A DNA stretch of 64,000 bases from an uncultured Prevotellaceae bacterium (GCA_902781315.1 CACZIT010000001.1:1-64000); one strand, 5' to 3'; positions 42,216-51,551 are shown, counted from the first letter of the stretch. Numbers and translations: made by a program. Notes: generated by a model not told the origin, from the letters alone.

Positions 42216-42637
42216 TTAAGTTAGAAAGATTTGATTATTGAAAGCATAATAAAGCAATGAAAGGAATAGTTCTCGCCGGAGGTTCCGGCACGCGGCTTTA
42301 CCCGATTACCAAGGGTGTGAGCAAACAGTTGTTGCCCATCTACGACAAGCCGATGGTGTATTATCCCATCAGTGCATTGATGCTGGCAGGGATTAAGTGA
42401 TTTTGATGGACGATTCTGAGGGAAATATGGAAGGCAGCGCAATAAAGTGCGTTAAATGAAGTTAATTAGCCGACGATATGCTTAAAAAGCTGTATTTTTG
42501 CAATTGGAATTTATAATGAGATTTGAACATCGATGATGCCCTTGAGATGACTCTGGCAGCAGTGAGAGAGGAGTGGTGACATGAACCTGTCCCCTGTCAC
42601 TTAAAATACGTTATAACTATTGTAAAATAACGAGATT
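42216..42637. other. Spacer with an rmlA fragment
   Basis: Besides the rmlA remnant (42257-42400) there is one -7-like TATTTTTG (42493-42500) upstream of the ATPase gene. Nothing else is recognisable. Confidence 0.65.
42257..42400 (+). pseudogene. Truncated rmlA (glucose-1-phosphate thymidylyltransferase) fragment
   Basis: Only the first 47 residues remain before a stop: [20 protein letters not shown] and [20 protein letters not shown] are unmistakable RmlA sequence. RmlA is normally about 290 residues. The cut comes after LAGIK. It is a scar of a dTDP-rhamnose gene in a locus now filled with defence genes. Confidence 0.92.
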
Positions 42638-43804
42638 ATGTTGAATGAATTAAATATACGCCATTTTGGGCCGATAAAGGAGGCTCATTTGAAGTTTGGC
42701 GACATTACTGTTCTGATAGGCGCACAGGCAAGTGGCAAGAGCCTCTGCTTGCAATTGTTGAAGTTACTGTTGGACAAACGCTATGTGGCAGCTACAATGG
42801 ATAAGTACAACTATGTGATTGCCAAGAATCCAGATAATATACTGAACTTTTATTTTGGAGATGGCCTGGCCAAAATGTGGACGGAAGATACGGTCATTTC
42901 TGATGGTGTTAATACATATAAGAAGAACGGATTGCTTGGCAAAGGTAATCCGAATGCACAGGAACAGTTGTTTTATATCCCCGCACAGAGAATCATCAGC
43001 ATCTCTGACGGTCGTCCCAAAAACTTTATGGAGTATGACTCATCCACGCCCTTTGTCTTACGTCAGTTCAGTGAGACATTGAGGATGTTTTTCCAATATG
43101 GCTTGAATGGCAGCAAAGTTGTTTTTCCGATAGGGTATAGATTAAAAAGTGGTGTGAAAACCTCGCTACAGAAAAACATCTTCCATGATGGAAGAGTTAC
43201 AATTGATAATCGTTCCGGCCAGAAGAAGATGCAACTTTCTGTAGGTGAAATGGATATTCCGTTTATGGCATGGAGTGCAGGACAAAAAGAGTTTATGCCC
43301 CTATTGATGGCTTTCTATTGTCTGTCTGGGCCTCCACAGAATGTGATTGACAGGAGCCAGTACCGTTATGTAGTTCTGGAAGAGCCGGAAATGGGCCTTC
43401 ATCCAAGGGCTATTCAGTCGGTGTTGCTACAGACTTTGGAATTGGTACAGAATGGCTACAAAGTGATTCTTTCGACTCATTCTCAGGTACTTCTTGAGTT
43501 TGTATGGGCTTTCAACACTATCAAAGACAGCGATGCTACAGTTGCACAGAAAGAAAGATTGCTTCAACGGATGTTTGGAGTGGAGCGTTTTGAGAGTATC
43601 GGCAATATGTTGGAAGGAATATTTGACAAGAGTATCAATACCTACTACTTTGCGAATAAGGGAGATGGCGTGACTTCTGTCGACATATCAACCCTTGATG
43701 TCACTAGCGACGACACAGATGTTTCAGAATGGGGTGGGCTATCTCAGTTCTCTGGCAAGACATCGAACATCGTATCACAGGTTATCAATGGAGAGTATGA
43801 GTAA
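42638..43804 (+). CDS. AAA/ABC-type ATPase of a two-gene defence-like unit
   Basis: This 388-residue protein is a SMC/ABC-like ATPase of the AAA_21 kind. Walker A is GAQASGKS (about 28-35), the ABC-signature-like LSVGEMDIPFMAWSAGQ is near 200-216, Walker B is VVLEEPEMGLHP (about 246-257) and the switch His lies in LSTHSQVLLE. Such ATPases serve as sensors in many anti-phage systems with a variable partner. The next gene overlaps by eight bases. I cannot name the system. Confidence 0.82.
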   Translation: MLNELNIRHFGPIKEAHLKFGDITVLIGAQASGKSLCLQLLKLLLDKRYVAATMDKYNYVIAKNPDNILNFYFGDGLAKMWTEDTVISDGVNTYKKNGLLGKGNPNAQEQLFYIPAQRIISISDGRPKNFMEYDSSTPFVLRQFSETLRMFFQYGLNGSKVVFPIGYRLKSGVKTSLQKNIFHDGRVTIDNRSGQKKMQLSVGEMDIPFMAWSAGQKEFMPLLMAFYCLSGPPQNVIDRSQYRYVVLEEPEMGLHPRAIQSVLLQTLELVQNGYKVILSTHSQVLLEFVWAFNTIKDSDATVAQKERLLQRMFGVERFESIGNMLEGIFDKSINTYYFANKGDGVTSVDISTLDVTSDDTDVSEWGGLSQFSGKTSNIVSQVINGEYE

Positions 43805-44243
43805 GTTTGAGGCGATAGTGAGGTCGGTAACAGATATTTCCGAGGGGTACAAGCCTGGACTAAGTGCAATGGGGGCCAACTCTCGATATGTGTTAGCAAA
43901 GGATACCCGAAAATTGGATGGCAGTGTGGATATAGATGCTTGTACTCACGATAAATACCAGGGCGACCATCGTTGGGACTATGTGTTATCGTACGATGAA
44001 AGGGCTTTTTTTGTTGAGGTTCATCCGACAACGGGTGGAGAAGTAAAAGAGATGGAGGCGAAGCTAGGATGGCTTAAAGCTTGGCTTAAGCAACATGCGA
44101 AACCTCTTAATGAATTTCCATCTGGCAAACCGCGCTTTACTTGGGTCAGTTCAGGGAAATGTGGACTTTTGAAGTCTTCGCCAGAGTATCGCCGTGCAGC
44201 AATGTTAGGCTTACTCCCTGTGAAGATGCTGGTGCTTGAATAG
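43797..44243 (+). CDS. Small partner of the AAA_21 ATPase, possible nuclease-like fold
   Basis: This 148-residue protein starts at ATG 43797, inside the ATPase gene, so the two are translationally coupled. I do not recognise it. The order RWDYVL, then AFFVEVHPTTGGEVKEMEAK, recalls a PD-(D/E)xK core (Asp, then Glu-x-His in place of Glu-x-Lys), which would make it an effector nuclease or a degenerate one. That is a reading by eye only. Confidence 0.6.
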   Translation: MSKFEAIVRSVTDISEGYKPGLSAMGANSRYVLAKDTRKLDGSVDIDACTHDKYQGDHRWDYVLSYDERAFFVEVHPTTGGEVKEMEAKLGWLKAWLKQHAKPLNEFPSGKPRFTWVSSGKCGLLKSSPEYRRAAMLGLLPVKMLVLE

Positions 44244-44657
44244 GCACTCATGACAGACTTTATGCTTTTAACTCGCAAGTCCATCTATTAACGACCAATT
44301 AACGGCCCATTCGTGGGAATTGGTGTTGAACAAAGTCGTTGAACGGTTTTTGACTGATTTGAATTTGATTTTCGATTGATTTCTACGCGAAGCGTATCAC
44401 AAGTTATGAATGCCAACGGCCTAATGACCAGTGGCGAAACATGAATCATGAAGCTTGAAACCAGCGACCACCGTCGCTTCTCTCTCCCTTTAGCCTGCTT
44501 ACTGCCTTGCTCCCAAGTAAGGCTGGAGTAAGCCTGAAAGGAGCCTGTAAGCAGGGAAGAAGCAGGGTATAGACGTGTTGAATACTCACCATATAGGTAT
44601 TGAGAAATAGTAGTAACTTTGTTTTCTGTTTTGTGAACTAATTTATTAGAAATCAAT
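44244..44657. other. Upstream region of the Qat operon
   Basis: There is no gene. An inverted repeat CCTGCTTAC (44494-44502) / GTAAGCAGG (44547-44555) encloses smaller dyads. TAACTTTG (44614-44621) may be the -7 element of the operon, 37 bp before the qatA start; no good -33 box is seen. Confidence 0.6.
44614..44621 (+). promoter_or_regulatory. Possible -7 element of the Qat operon
   Basis: TAACTTTG matches TAnnTTTG but no TTG lies 19-21 bp upstream. Confidence 0.45.
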
Positions 44658-46511
44658 ATGTGGCCAGATAAAGAGAGTAACATAGACTATCTGAATTTCG
44701 GATATTTAGTGGATATGGTGGCGGATATTGCTACCAATCGCGAACTGTCACCTTCTACCATTGGGTTGTATGGTGATTGGGGTAGCGGCAAGTCCAGCCT
44801 GATGAAATTGGCCCGCCAAAAGATAGAAGAACAGGATAAGTCCGTCAAGCGTGGCAAAGAGGATGGTGATCAGTTGAAGACTCTGTGTATAGAATTCAAT
44901 GGTTGGCTTTTCGAGGGTTATGAGGACGCAAAAACTTCGCTTTGTGGTGCTATATTTGATGCTCTCGCTGATGAAACGCGATTTGGCCCTAAGGTGGTCG
45001 ATAGAGCAAAGGAGTTTCTTGAGAAGATTGATTTCAAGAAGATTCTTGGTAAGGGAGTCAAGTTTGGGCTTGATTATCTGCTCACAGGAGGTGTTGGCGC
45101 ACTGACAGACTTGACGCTCAGCAGTGTATTGAATTCTTTAAAAGACTCTGCTGGTAGGATTGAGTCGAAGCAGATTGAAGAACTTCTTGCGAAGCTTAAA
45201 GCCGACGAAAAGACCCGCACTGAAATAAAGAATTTCCGCAAGGAGTTTGGCGAGTTGTTGAAAGATAGCAAGGTGGAAAATCTTGTTGTGTTTATTGACG
45301 AATTGGATCGCTGTTCACCCGACACAATATTGGAGATATTCGAGGCTATGCGATTGTTCCTCTTTGTGGAAGGGACTTCGTTTGTGATAGGTGCTGACCA
45401 GCGTCTTATAGAATATGCGATTAAGAGCAAATATAAGGAAGTACCTGGCAACAACCTTGACATTAGTAAGGAGTATTTGGAGAAGGTCGTACAATATCCC
45501 ATAAACATTCCTCAACTCAATAAACCTGAAGTAAACCAATACTTATCGTGTCTCCTTTTGGAGAAAACGCTGGAAGAGGATGACTTCAATAAATTGCTTG
45601 AAGTAGTCTGTGCGTTACAGCCCGAAGATGAACTGACTATGGAGCTGATTAGTGAGAAAGATCAGAAGCTGGCAAACAAGTGCAAAGAAGATATGGCGTT
45701 GGCTAAACAAATCTCTTCAGTGCTCGCACCCAGCATCAATGGCAATCCAAGGCAGTGCAAACGATTCCTCAATACGCTCTATATGCGGATGAAAATGGCA
45801 AAATCGCGGCATGTGGAGCTTGATAAAAACATTCTCGCCAAGTTGATGTTGGCAGAATATTTCAACCCCGAGTTCTTTAAGGCTGTTACTAAGCCGGAAA
45901 ACCGAGAGTTGTTTAAAGCTTATGAACGAGGAGAGGAACTGTCTCCTGATAATCCGTTTGCCGCGTGGAAAGATAAAGAGTGGGTTAAGGGCTGGATGCA
46001 GAATGGCACTACCCTTGATGATGAGAAACTTGACAAGTATGTCTATTTCGCCAATAGCAAGAACCGTTATGGGCAGTCCAATCTCGATCAACTGAGCCCT
46101 ACGGCACGAAAGTGCTACGATTATCTCGTTGACGGCACTGAGACAAACAGGATTAAGGCTTTGAAGCTGGTTGACAGCATTGCACCAGGGGAGAAGTCAA
46201 TCATTGCAACGGAGGTCTTTGCTGTGATTGAGAATTCATCAACCATGAATGTGGAGGTGCTGCGCTCGTATGCTGATTTTAGTGTTAAGGCTGGAATGAT
46301 CGAAGAAGCCTTGAAGAAAATGATGGAACAGCCCGCTAGCAAATATACGTCAGATGCATACGGGCAATTGACTTCTTTCATGAGCAAACTTTCAGAATCC
46401 GAAGCCAAAAGGTTCAAGGAGTATCTCTCCCAGAACGAGGAGGTAAAAAGAGCTGTAGAACGCGGAGACACTATTAATCAAAAAATGGCAAGTATAATTA
46501 AACGCAAGTAA
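44658..46511 (+). CDS. qatA: QatA: KAP-family P-loop ATPase of the Qat anti-phage system
   Basis: This 617-residue ATPase has Walker A GDWGSGKSS (39-47) and Walker B VVFIDELDRCSPD (about 211-223), the KAP NTPase pattern. A hydrophobic stretch (about 140-160) lies between them, as in many KAP proteins. It is followed without gaps by qatB, qatC and qatD, the gene order of the Qat defence system. Its stop overlaps the qatB start by one base (TAATG). Confidence 0.92.
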   Translation: MWPDKESNIDYLNFGYLVDMVADIATNRELSPSTIGLYGDWGSGKSSLMKLARQKIEEQDKSVKRGKEDGDQLKTLCIEFNGWLFEGYEDAKTSLCGAIFDALADETRFGPKVVDRAKEFLEKIDFKKILGKGVKFGLDYLLTGGVGALTDLTLSSVLNSLKDSAGRIESKQIEELLAKLKADEKTRTEIKNFRKEFGELLKDSKVENLVVFIDELDRCSPDTILEIFEAMRLFLFVEGTSFVIGADQRLIEYAIKSKYKEVPGNNLDISKEYLEKVVQYPINIPQLNKPEVNQYLSCLLLEKTLEEDDFNKLLEVVCALQPEDELTMELISEKDQKLANKCKEDMALAKQISSVLAPSINGNPRQCKRFLNTLYMRMKMAKSRHVELDKNILAKLMLAEYFNPEFFKAVTKPENRELFKAYERGEELSPDNPFAAWKDKEWVKGWMQNGTTLDDEKLDKYVYFANSKNRYGQSNLDQLSPTARKCYDYLVDGTETNRIKALKLVDSIAPGEKSIIATEVFAVIENSSTMNVEVLRSYADFSVKAGMIEEALKKMMEQPASKYTSDAYGQLTSFMSKLSESEAKRFKEYLSQNEEVKRAVERGDTINQKMASIIKRK

Positions 46512-47359
46512 TGGGAACATCAAGTTTATATAAAGGACCGAAGAAAACGGTGCTGCTTCCTTCCGACTACAGTCCTGATGAGGGTATCGGAGAGGCTGTA
46601 CCCGCAGCCCCTGCGCCAGAAGAAGAACAACCGCAAGGCAATCCAGATGAACATCAGCCCGACAACGCCAACAGTGATGAACAGCAACCAACGCAGCCCA
46701 GCGTAAGTTGGAGTGCGGCGAGAAGTGGTATAACTCGTGCTATGAACAATCGCAGCACGGGCAATGTAAAACGTGCTATTAGCAACTACACCAAGGCTCT
46801 TGGAGGTCATAGCAATGCTACGCGTCAGGCCACGACCGTACGTCGAACTGCTGGAGCGATTTATGCCTACTTCTCCGGTTCGCCTGATGTAATTAGAAAG
46901 CGGTTTGAAGATGCAGGTGTTCAGTTCGAGAATAGGTCAACCAAGGAAATATTTAATGATATCTTCCAGATGTTGGCTTCGGTCCCTAACGACCTTGAAG
47001 ACTCATTGGCTAACCAAGCTTTACAAGAGACCTTTGGAGAAGTCGCTTTAGATGATAGCATAGATCTCAGCCAACTCGATAGTTTCAATGAGGAATTGCT
47101 TCAACGTTTGATTGGAGGTGTCATCAAGCATTATATCTTTGATAAATTGGTTCAGCAATCTGAGCAAGGTGCACTTAAACGATGTGATGGCAATACTCAT
47201 AAACTGCAAGACCTGGAGAAGAAGATTAAGCGCTACATTGATGGTATCGTCGATGGTGTAGTTGGCAATATTGTCAGAAGCGGAATCAATCCAGGAGATT
47301 TTAATAAAGTTGTAGATGCGTTGTTCGATGCCGCTTATCAACAGATGGAGGAATTGTGA
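46511..47359 (+). CDS. qatB: QatB: accessory protein of the Qat anti-phage system
   Basis: This 282-residue protein has no recognised enzymatic motif. It has a Pro/Glu/Gln-rich N-terminal segment (about 20-65) and then a helical domain that begins with SWSAARSGITRAMNNRS. The identification as QatB rests on position between qatA and qatC, on the length and on this Gly/Ser/Arg-rich beginning. The start ATG overlaps the qatA stop by one base and the stop overlaps the qatC start by one base. Confidence 0.85.
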   Translation: MGTSSLYKGPKKTVLLPSDYSPDEGIGEAVPAAPAPEEEQPQGNPDEHQPDNANSDEQQPTQPSVSWSAARSGITRAMNNRSTGNVKRAISNYTKALGGHSNATRQATTVRRTAGAIYAYFSGSPDVIRKRFEDAGVQFENRSTKEIFNDIFQMLASVPNDLEDSLANQALQETFGEVALDDSIDLSQLDSFNEELLQRLIGGVIKHYIFDKLVQQSEQGALKRCDGNTHKLQDLEKKIKRYIDGIVDGVVGNIVRSGINPGDFNKVVDALFDAAYQQMEEL

Positions 47360-48651
47360 TGAATAATAAGTTTGTATTTAGGCTCTCAGACTTTGATACA
47401 TTTAACATTGACGGAGCCGCCAGTGTCAATATTAACGATCCATCTGCGTTTCGTTACACCTTTTGGAATCCTATTGGAGGCAAGAAACGGATGTATGTTA
47501 CACCCAAACGTTTTCAGGACTCAGCACTTGATTTATTCTACTTATCATTGATGGTGTATTATGTGGATTGGAAGGTGCTTCGAGCAGATCAGGACGATGC
47601 CTGGACGCGAAATATGGAGCTTTACATACCTGTCAAGTCACTTGCCGTATGGGAGCGTTGCGAACCAACTATAAAGGCCGCTCTTGACTTTCTGACTGGT
47701 GACCATTGGACACTCCACTTTCGTGAGTACATTCCACAGACCGACGACGAAGTCGCCTATCGCAAAGGCCGCTACCATTTCCGTCGTTCCGTGCGTAAGA
47801 TAGATACTGATACGCTTTGTATGCTATCAGGAGGGCTGGATTCTTTCATTGGTGCCATAGACCTTCTTAAGGACGGAAAGGATCCATTATTCGTAAGTCA
47901 TTATGGAGGCGGGAAAGGCGTGAAACAGTATCAGGATGACGTGGTAACATCACTTGCCACTCATTTCAATCTTGACCCTAAGCGGTTCTTTCGTTTCTAT
48001 GCCGCAGTACAGAGCGGGTCAGAAAACTCTACTCGTTCACGCTCACTGATGTTCTTTGCCCATGCCATTGCTATAGCTTCCGGTATGGGACACCCTGTGG
48101 AACTATTTGTGCCAGAAAATGGGGTCATTTCCTTGAACATCCCTCTCACCCCTATGAGGTCGGGAAGTCTGAGTACCCGCACTACTCATCCTTATTTCAT
48201 GGGGCTTTTGCAGGCTCTATTGAATGACCTTGGCATTGATGTAACTCTGGTCAACCCCTACCAATTCCTAACAAAAGGAGAAATGATGCAGTGCTGCAAA
48301 GACAGGGCCTATCAGGATAGTATGTATCAAAAGACTCTTTCCTGCTCTCACCCAGACCAAGGCCGTTGGTCTGGCGAAGATGCCGGTCATTGTGGCGAAT
48401 GTCTTCCTTGTACCATTCGAAAGGCTGCCATTATGAAGGCAGGATTGACCGACACATCCAATTACCGCCACCACTATGAGACACCTGCTGGAAAGGAGGC
48501 TCTTCGCTCCTACAGATTGGGGCTTGCCACCCCCAAGTATCCATATGCTGCCATCCAGATGTCAGGGCCTGTAAACTATCGTTTAGATGACTTTGCGGCC
48601 TTATACGAAAGGGGATTAAAGGAACTGAAGGATTATTTAGATACTGTTTGA
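47359..48651 (+). CDS. qatC: QatC: QueC-like ATPase of the Qat anti-phage system
   Basis: This 430-residue protein has the PP-loop motif LSGGLDSF (about 155-162) of QueC, the 7-cyano-7-deazaguanine synthase. The zinc-site motif CGECLPC (about 345-351) is followed by TIRK. QueC itself is about 220 residues; the long N-terminal extension is a QatC feature. No other queuosine gene is near, so a defence role is favoured. The ATG at 47359 (one base overlap with qatB) is preferred over the GTG one codon earlier. Confidence 0.93.
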   Translation: MNNKFVFRLSDFDTFNIDGAASVNINDPSAFRYTFWNPIGGKKRMYVTPKRFQDSALDLFYLSLMVYYVDWKVLRADQDDAWTRNMELYIPVKSLAVWERCEPTIKAALDFLTGDHWTLHFREYIPQTDDEVAYRKGRYHFRRSVRKIDTDTLCMLSGGLDSFIGAIDLLKDGKDPLFVSHYGGGKGVKQYQDDVVTSLATHFNLDPKRFFRFYAAVQSGSENSTRSRSLMFFAHAIAIASGMGHPVELFVPENGVISLNIPLTPMRSGSLSTRTTHPYFMGLLQALLNDLGIDVTLVNPYQFLTKGEMMQCCKDRAYQDSMYQKTLSCSHPDQGRWSGEDAGHCGECLPCTIRKAAIMKAGLTDTSNYRHHYETPAGKEALRSYRLGLATPKYPYAAIQMSGPVNYRLDDFAALYERGLKELKDYLDTV

Positions 48652-49349
48652 TGGAAAACCTGTTCGATTCACATTTTCATCTCGACCTTCAAAAGGACCG
48701 TGCGGCAGCCATTCGTCAGATAGAAGAGCAGCGGATATACACTATAGCCGTGACAAATCTGCCTGATCTTTATCGTAAAGAGAAAACGGAGGTAGCAAGT
48801 AAATATATCCGTTACGCTTTAGGTTTCCATCCAGAACTTGTTCATCAGTTTCCTTCTCAGATACCCTTGATGTGGGAGTTGCTTCCGGAGGCTCGTTATA
48901 TAGGTGAAGTGGGGTTGGACTTTGTGGATGCGAGTTTTAGGAAAGAACAAGAGGCTTTTTTCTATGAGCTGGTAGAACGTTGTCGATATGACAGGAGTAA
49001 GATAATTACCATTCACTCCCGTAAGGCGGTGAAGCGAGTGCTTGACATTGTCGGAACGAACTTTCGTTTCAAGTCTATACTCCACTGGTTCTCGGGAAGT
49101 AAGGATGAGCTAATTAAAGCGCTTGAGGCCGGTTTCTATATCTCGGTGAATAGTGCAATGATAAAGTCCATTAAGTTCCTGGATCTATTGTCACTCATAC
49201 CTTCTGAACGGTTGCTGCTTGAGACTGACAGTCCGTTTACGGACTTACGCTGTTCACATTCGGAGACATTGAAATATGTTAAAGACTTTCTTGAAAGGCA
49301 GAAAGATTCGCTTTCGTTGTGGGAGAATTTCAAGAGGGTGTTAGAGTAG
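48651..49349 (+). CDS. qatD: QatD: TatD-like hydrolase of the Qat anti-phage system
   Basis: This 232-residue metal-dependent DNase-like protein begins with MENLFDSHFHLD, where HFH (8-10) are metal ligands. GEVGLDF, HSRKA, HWFSGS and LLETDSPF complete the TatD active site. The ATG overlaps the qatC stop by one base; a TTG one codon earlier is less likely. It completes a full-length, apparently intact qatABCD set in which every junction overlaps by one base. Confidence 0.94.
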   Translation: MENLFDSHFHLDLQKDRAAAIRQIEEQRIYTIAVTNLPDLYRKEKTEVASKYIRYALGFHPELVHQFPSQIPLMWELLPEARYIGEVGLDFVDASFRKEQEAFFYELVERCRYDRSKIITIHSRKAVKRVLDIVGTNFRFKSILHWFSGSKDELIKALEAGFYISVNSAMIKSIKFLDLLSLIPSERLLLETDSPFTDLRCSHSETLKYVKDFLERQKDSLSLWENFKRVLE

Positions 49350-49400
49350 TGTAGATCTAATAGAGTTCAAATAATATTATATTATAAAATACAATGAGTT

Positions 49401-49625
49401 ATGGCTAAATTTAAAATTGGAGACGTGGTGCATCTGAAGTCAGGTGGACCTAAGATGACCATTGAGAGTGTATATCAGCCCGATGAGACGGGGGCAAGAC
49501 GATTGGCATATAGTCATCTGAAGATGAACTATCCTCAGAGCGATGTATTTTATGTCTGCCGCTGGTTCAATGAGAGCAATAAGTTAGAAAACAGTACATT
49601 TGCAGAAGAAGTAATTGAATCGTAA
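49401..49625 (+). CDS. DUF2158 (YodC-like) small protein
   Basis: This 74-residue protein matches DUF2158: GDVVHLKSGGPKMTIESV near the start and the aromatic FYVCRWF later are the family core. Function is unknown. It lies 51 bp after qatD and seven bases before the next gene, so it may belong to either unit. Confidence 0.85.
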   Translation: MAKFKIGDVVHLKSGGPKMTIESVYQPDETGARRLAYSHLKMNYPQSDVFYVCRWFNESNKLENSTFAEEVIES

Positions 49626-49632
49626 ATACACA

Positions 49633-50340
49633 ATGGAAATAAAGGTCAATCAGTTGCCTCAGAAGATTAAGGATGGTTGTCTGTTGGATGCAATGGTGAA
49701 CTTGCACTTCAAGACTGAACTTGTCCAAAGTGTGATTGAAAAAGCAATAGAAGAGAAACTATATTCACTCATCGGTGTTGGATTGTTTTCTAAAATTCCA
49801 GTAATTGACAATGGAGAAGTGTTGAAAGGTCGTACTTTCTTTGCGAATGACATATATCGTATCATGGTCGTGAGTGACACCTTATCTTTCAATATTGTTA
49901 AAGGCTATCCAACATGGTCGCCATACAAATCTTTTGTGCGTGACTTAATCAGTGCTCTTCTTGACAAGATTACGATTACCAATGTTGATGTACGCTATAT
50001 GAGCCACTTCGGAAATATTCCATTGTTCGAAAATATTGATGGCATCATCAAACTCAACCAACTACAGGCTTTCCAAGGCGCACGTTATACATTCCAATGT
50101 TTTGTAAATGACGGTGTTCCGGGGAGAATTCCAGCACAGGCAACGGTTAACCTAACAGATCGCCAACAGGTGGTTCCTGGCAGATTAGAGTCAATCGTAG
50201 ATATTTCTGTTTCAAGTGAGGTGAATGGAATAGCCGTTGATGATATAATTAGAGCACTCGATTTTGTCCATATTTGTGAAAAGCATTTGTTTTTTACAAT
50301 TATTTCTGAAGGGTTCTACCAACAACTGAAAGTTGAATAA
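49633..50340 (+). CDS. TIGR04255-like protein, first of a three-gene unit
   Basis: This 235-residue protein resembles the sporadically distributed TIGR04255 family. The N-terminal VNQLPQKIKDGCLLDAMVNLHF fits its LP-x-PI-x-EA start, and YPTWSPYKSFVRD, later VDVRYMSHFG, fit its two middle blocks. Function is unknown. ATG 49633 follows the DUF2158 stop by seven bases. The stop overlaps the next start by one base. Confidence 0.65.
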   Translation: MEIKVNQLPQKIKDGCLLDAMVNLHFKTELVQSVIEKAIEEKLYSLIGVGLFSKIPVIDNGEVLKGRTFFANDIYRIMVVSDTLSFNIVKGYPTWSPYKSFVRDLISALLDKITITNVDVRYMSHFGNIPLFENIDGIIKLNQLQAFQGARYTFQCFVNDGVPGRIPAQATVNLTDRQQVVPGRLESIVDISVSSEVNGIAVDDIIRALDFVHICEKHLFFTIISEGFYQQLKVE

Positions 50341-50792
50341 TGAAACTGTCAAATTATTGGAACCAGGACTTACAACAATCGGAAACGTCCCATCCTGCCT
50401 CTTTTGTTAATACTATCGATAACTATGAGGTTAACAAGATAGATGAATCCTGGCGACGAGTGATACCTGTAGTGAGCGAATTACGTAATTCTGTTACGGC
50501 AAGGTTTTACTCACAGGATAGCATTGACAATGCTACTATGTCGGTCGCTCGTTTTGTGAGTAAGCTTCCCGATGATGTGTTGACCCAAAAGCAACTTGTT
50601 GACTTTGATATTCAAATGGAGGAAAGCATAGAATTTGTTTTCTCTGGTCGTCAGCGAGTCAGGGTCAATTTGATGTTTGATGCAATGAACACTTATGAGG
50701 AGGCATTCATTTTTTACCAGCAGAATGGTCGACTAACCCAGTCTAATGGCTATATGGCAGATGTGATTGAAATATTAAGACACATCTTATGA
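50340..50792 (+). CDS. Unknown protein, second of the three-gene unit
   Basis: I do not recognise this 150-residue protein. It is mixed helical with no membrane segment or signal peptide. The overlaps at both ends (one base upstream, four bases downstream) show that the three genes are translated together. Confidence 0.7.
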   Translation: MKLSNYWNQDLQQSETSHPASFVNTIDNYEVNKIDESWRRVIPVVSELRNSVTARFYSQDSIDNATMSVARFVSKLPDDVLTQKQLVDFDIQMEESIEFVFSGRQRVRVNLMFDAMNTYEEAFIFYQQNGRLTQSNGYMADVIEILRHIL

Positions 50793-51493
50793 GGCGTATT
50801 CCATCTTACCCTAACCGTATATTACCTGGGCGAGCTTCAAAAATAATTCAGGTGAATAAGTCTTTACATGACTATTATTTGATTCGGTATGATACTCGCA
50901 ATCAACCGATACCTGATGCCGAGACTTTCGATAAGATTCATAAAGAGAACTTCTCAACGGGCTATTTCAAAAATGGATGGTCTACAACATTATTAGGTGT
51001 CTATTCAAAGAATGATGCTCGTTTTGTAATCAAGAAGGAGGTGCGAGAGCGTTTGTCAAAGCCATGGCTACAAGGAGAAAAGTCAATAAAAGTACGAAAT
51101 AAAGATATTGATTATGTTATCAACCGAGGCTTTTTTGGACTCATGATACGTGATGTGTTGAGTTGCTCTTTCGATTTGATTGTGACGATAAATAACAAGT
51201 ATGAACGTACAGATAAGGTGTCGTATGAAATTGTACACGAACCTACACATTCCAATTATTGGCATTTTTCGATATATGCCTATGCTATCAATGAGAATAC
51301 AAAAGAGAAGTATTATCTGAAGGACGATCTCCCATCCAAGAATTCAGCAAGCAATGCCACAAGGAATATTGCTGATATCCTGAAAAGATATGTCGTCTTG
51401 CAACCCGATGTTCTCAGAATAGCTGTGCCCAAAAGCATTTATAGTAGTAGAGCTAAAAAACAACGCTTTTATAAGGCAAAACGAAGCAAGTGA
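50789..51493 (+). CDS. Unknown basic protein, third of the three-gene unit
   Basis: I do not recognise this 234-residue protein. It is Lys/Arg-rich, above all at the C terminus (SRAKKQRFYKAKRSK), without signal peptide or membrane segment, and so might bind nucleic acid. It overlaps the previous gene by four bases (ATGA). With the TIGR04255-like protein it forms a compact operon next to Qat, which suggests a defence function by association only. Confidence 0.7.
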   Translation: MRRIPSYPNRILPGRASKIIQVNKSLHDYYLIRYDTRNQPIPDAETFDKIHKENFSTGYFKNGWSTTLLGVYSKNDARFVIKKEVRERLSKPWLQGEKSIKVRNKDIDYVINRGFFGLMIRDVLSCSFDLIVTINNKYERTDKVSYEIVHEPTHSNYWHFSIYAYAINENTKEKYYLKDDLPSKNSASNATRNIADILKRYVVLQPDVLRIAVPKSIYSSRAKKQRFYKAKRSK

Positions 51494-51551
51494 GAAGCTT
51501 ATATAACTAAAAAGCCTATTACAGGTCGCCCCATTATTTAATGCACATCCT

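Noticed and set aside
47359-48651. Queuosine biosynthesis gene queC
   Set aside because: Twice the length of QueC and embedded by overlaps in a qatABCD set; no other queuosine gene is present.
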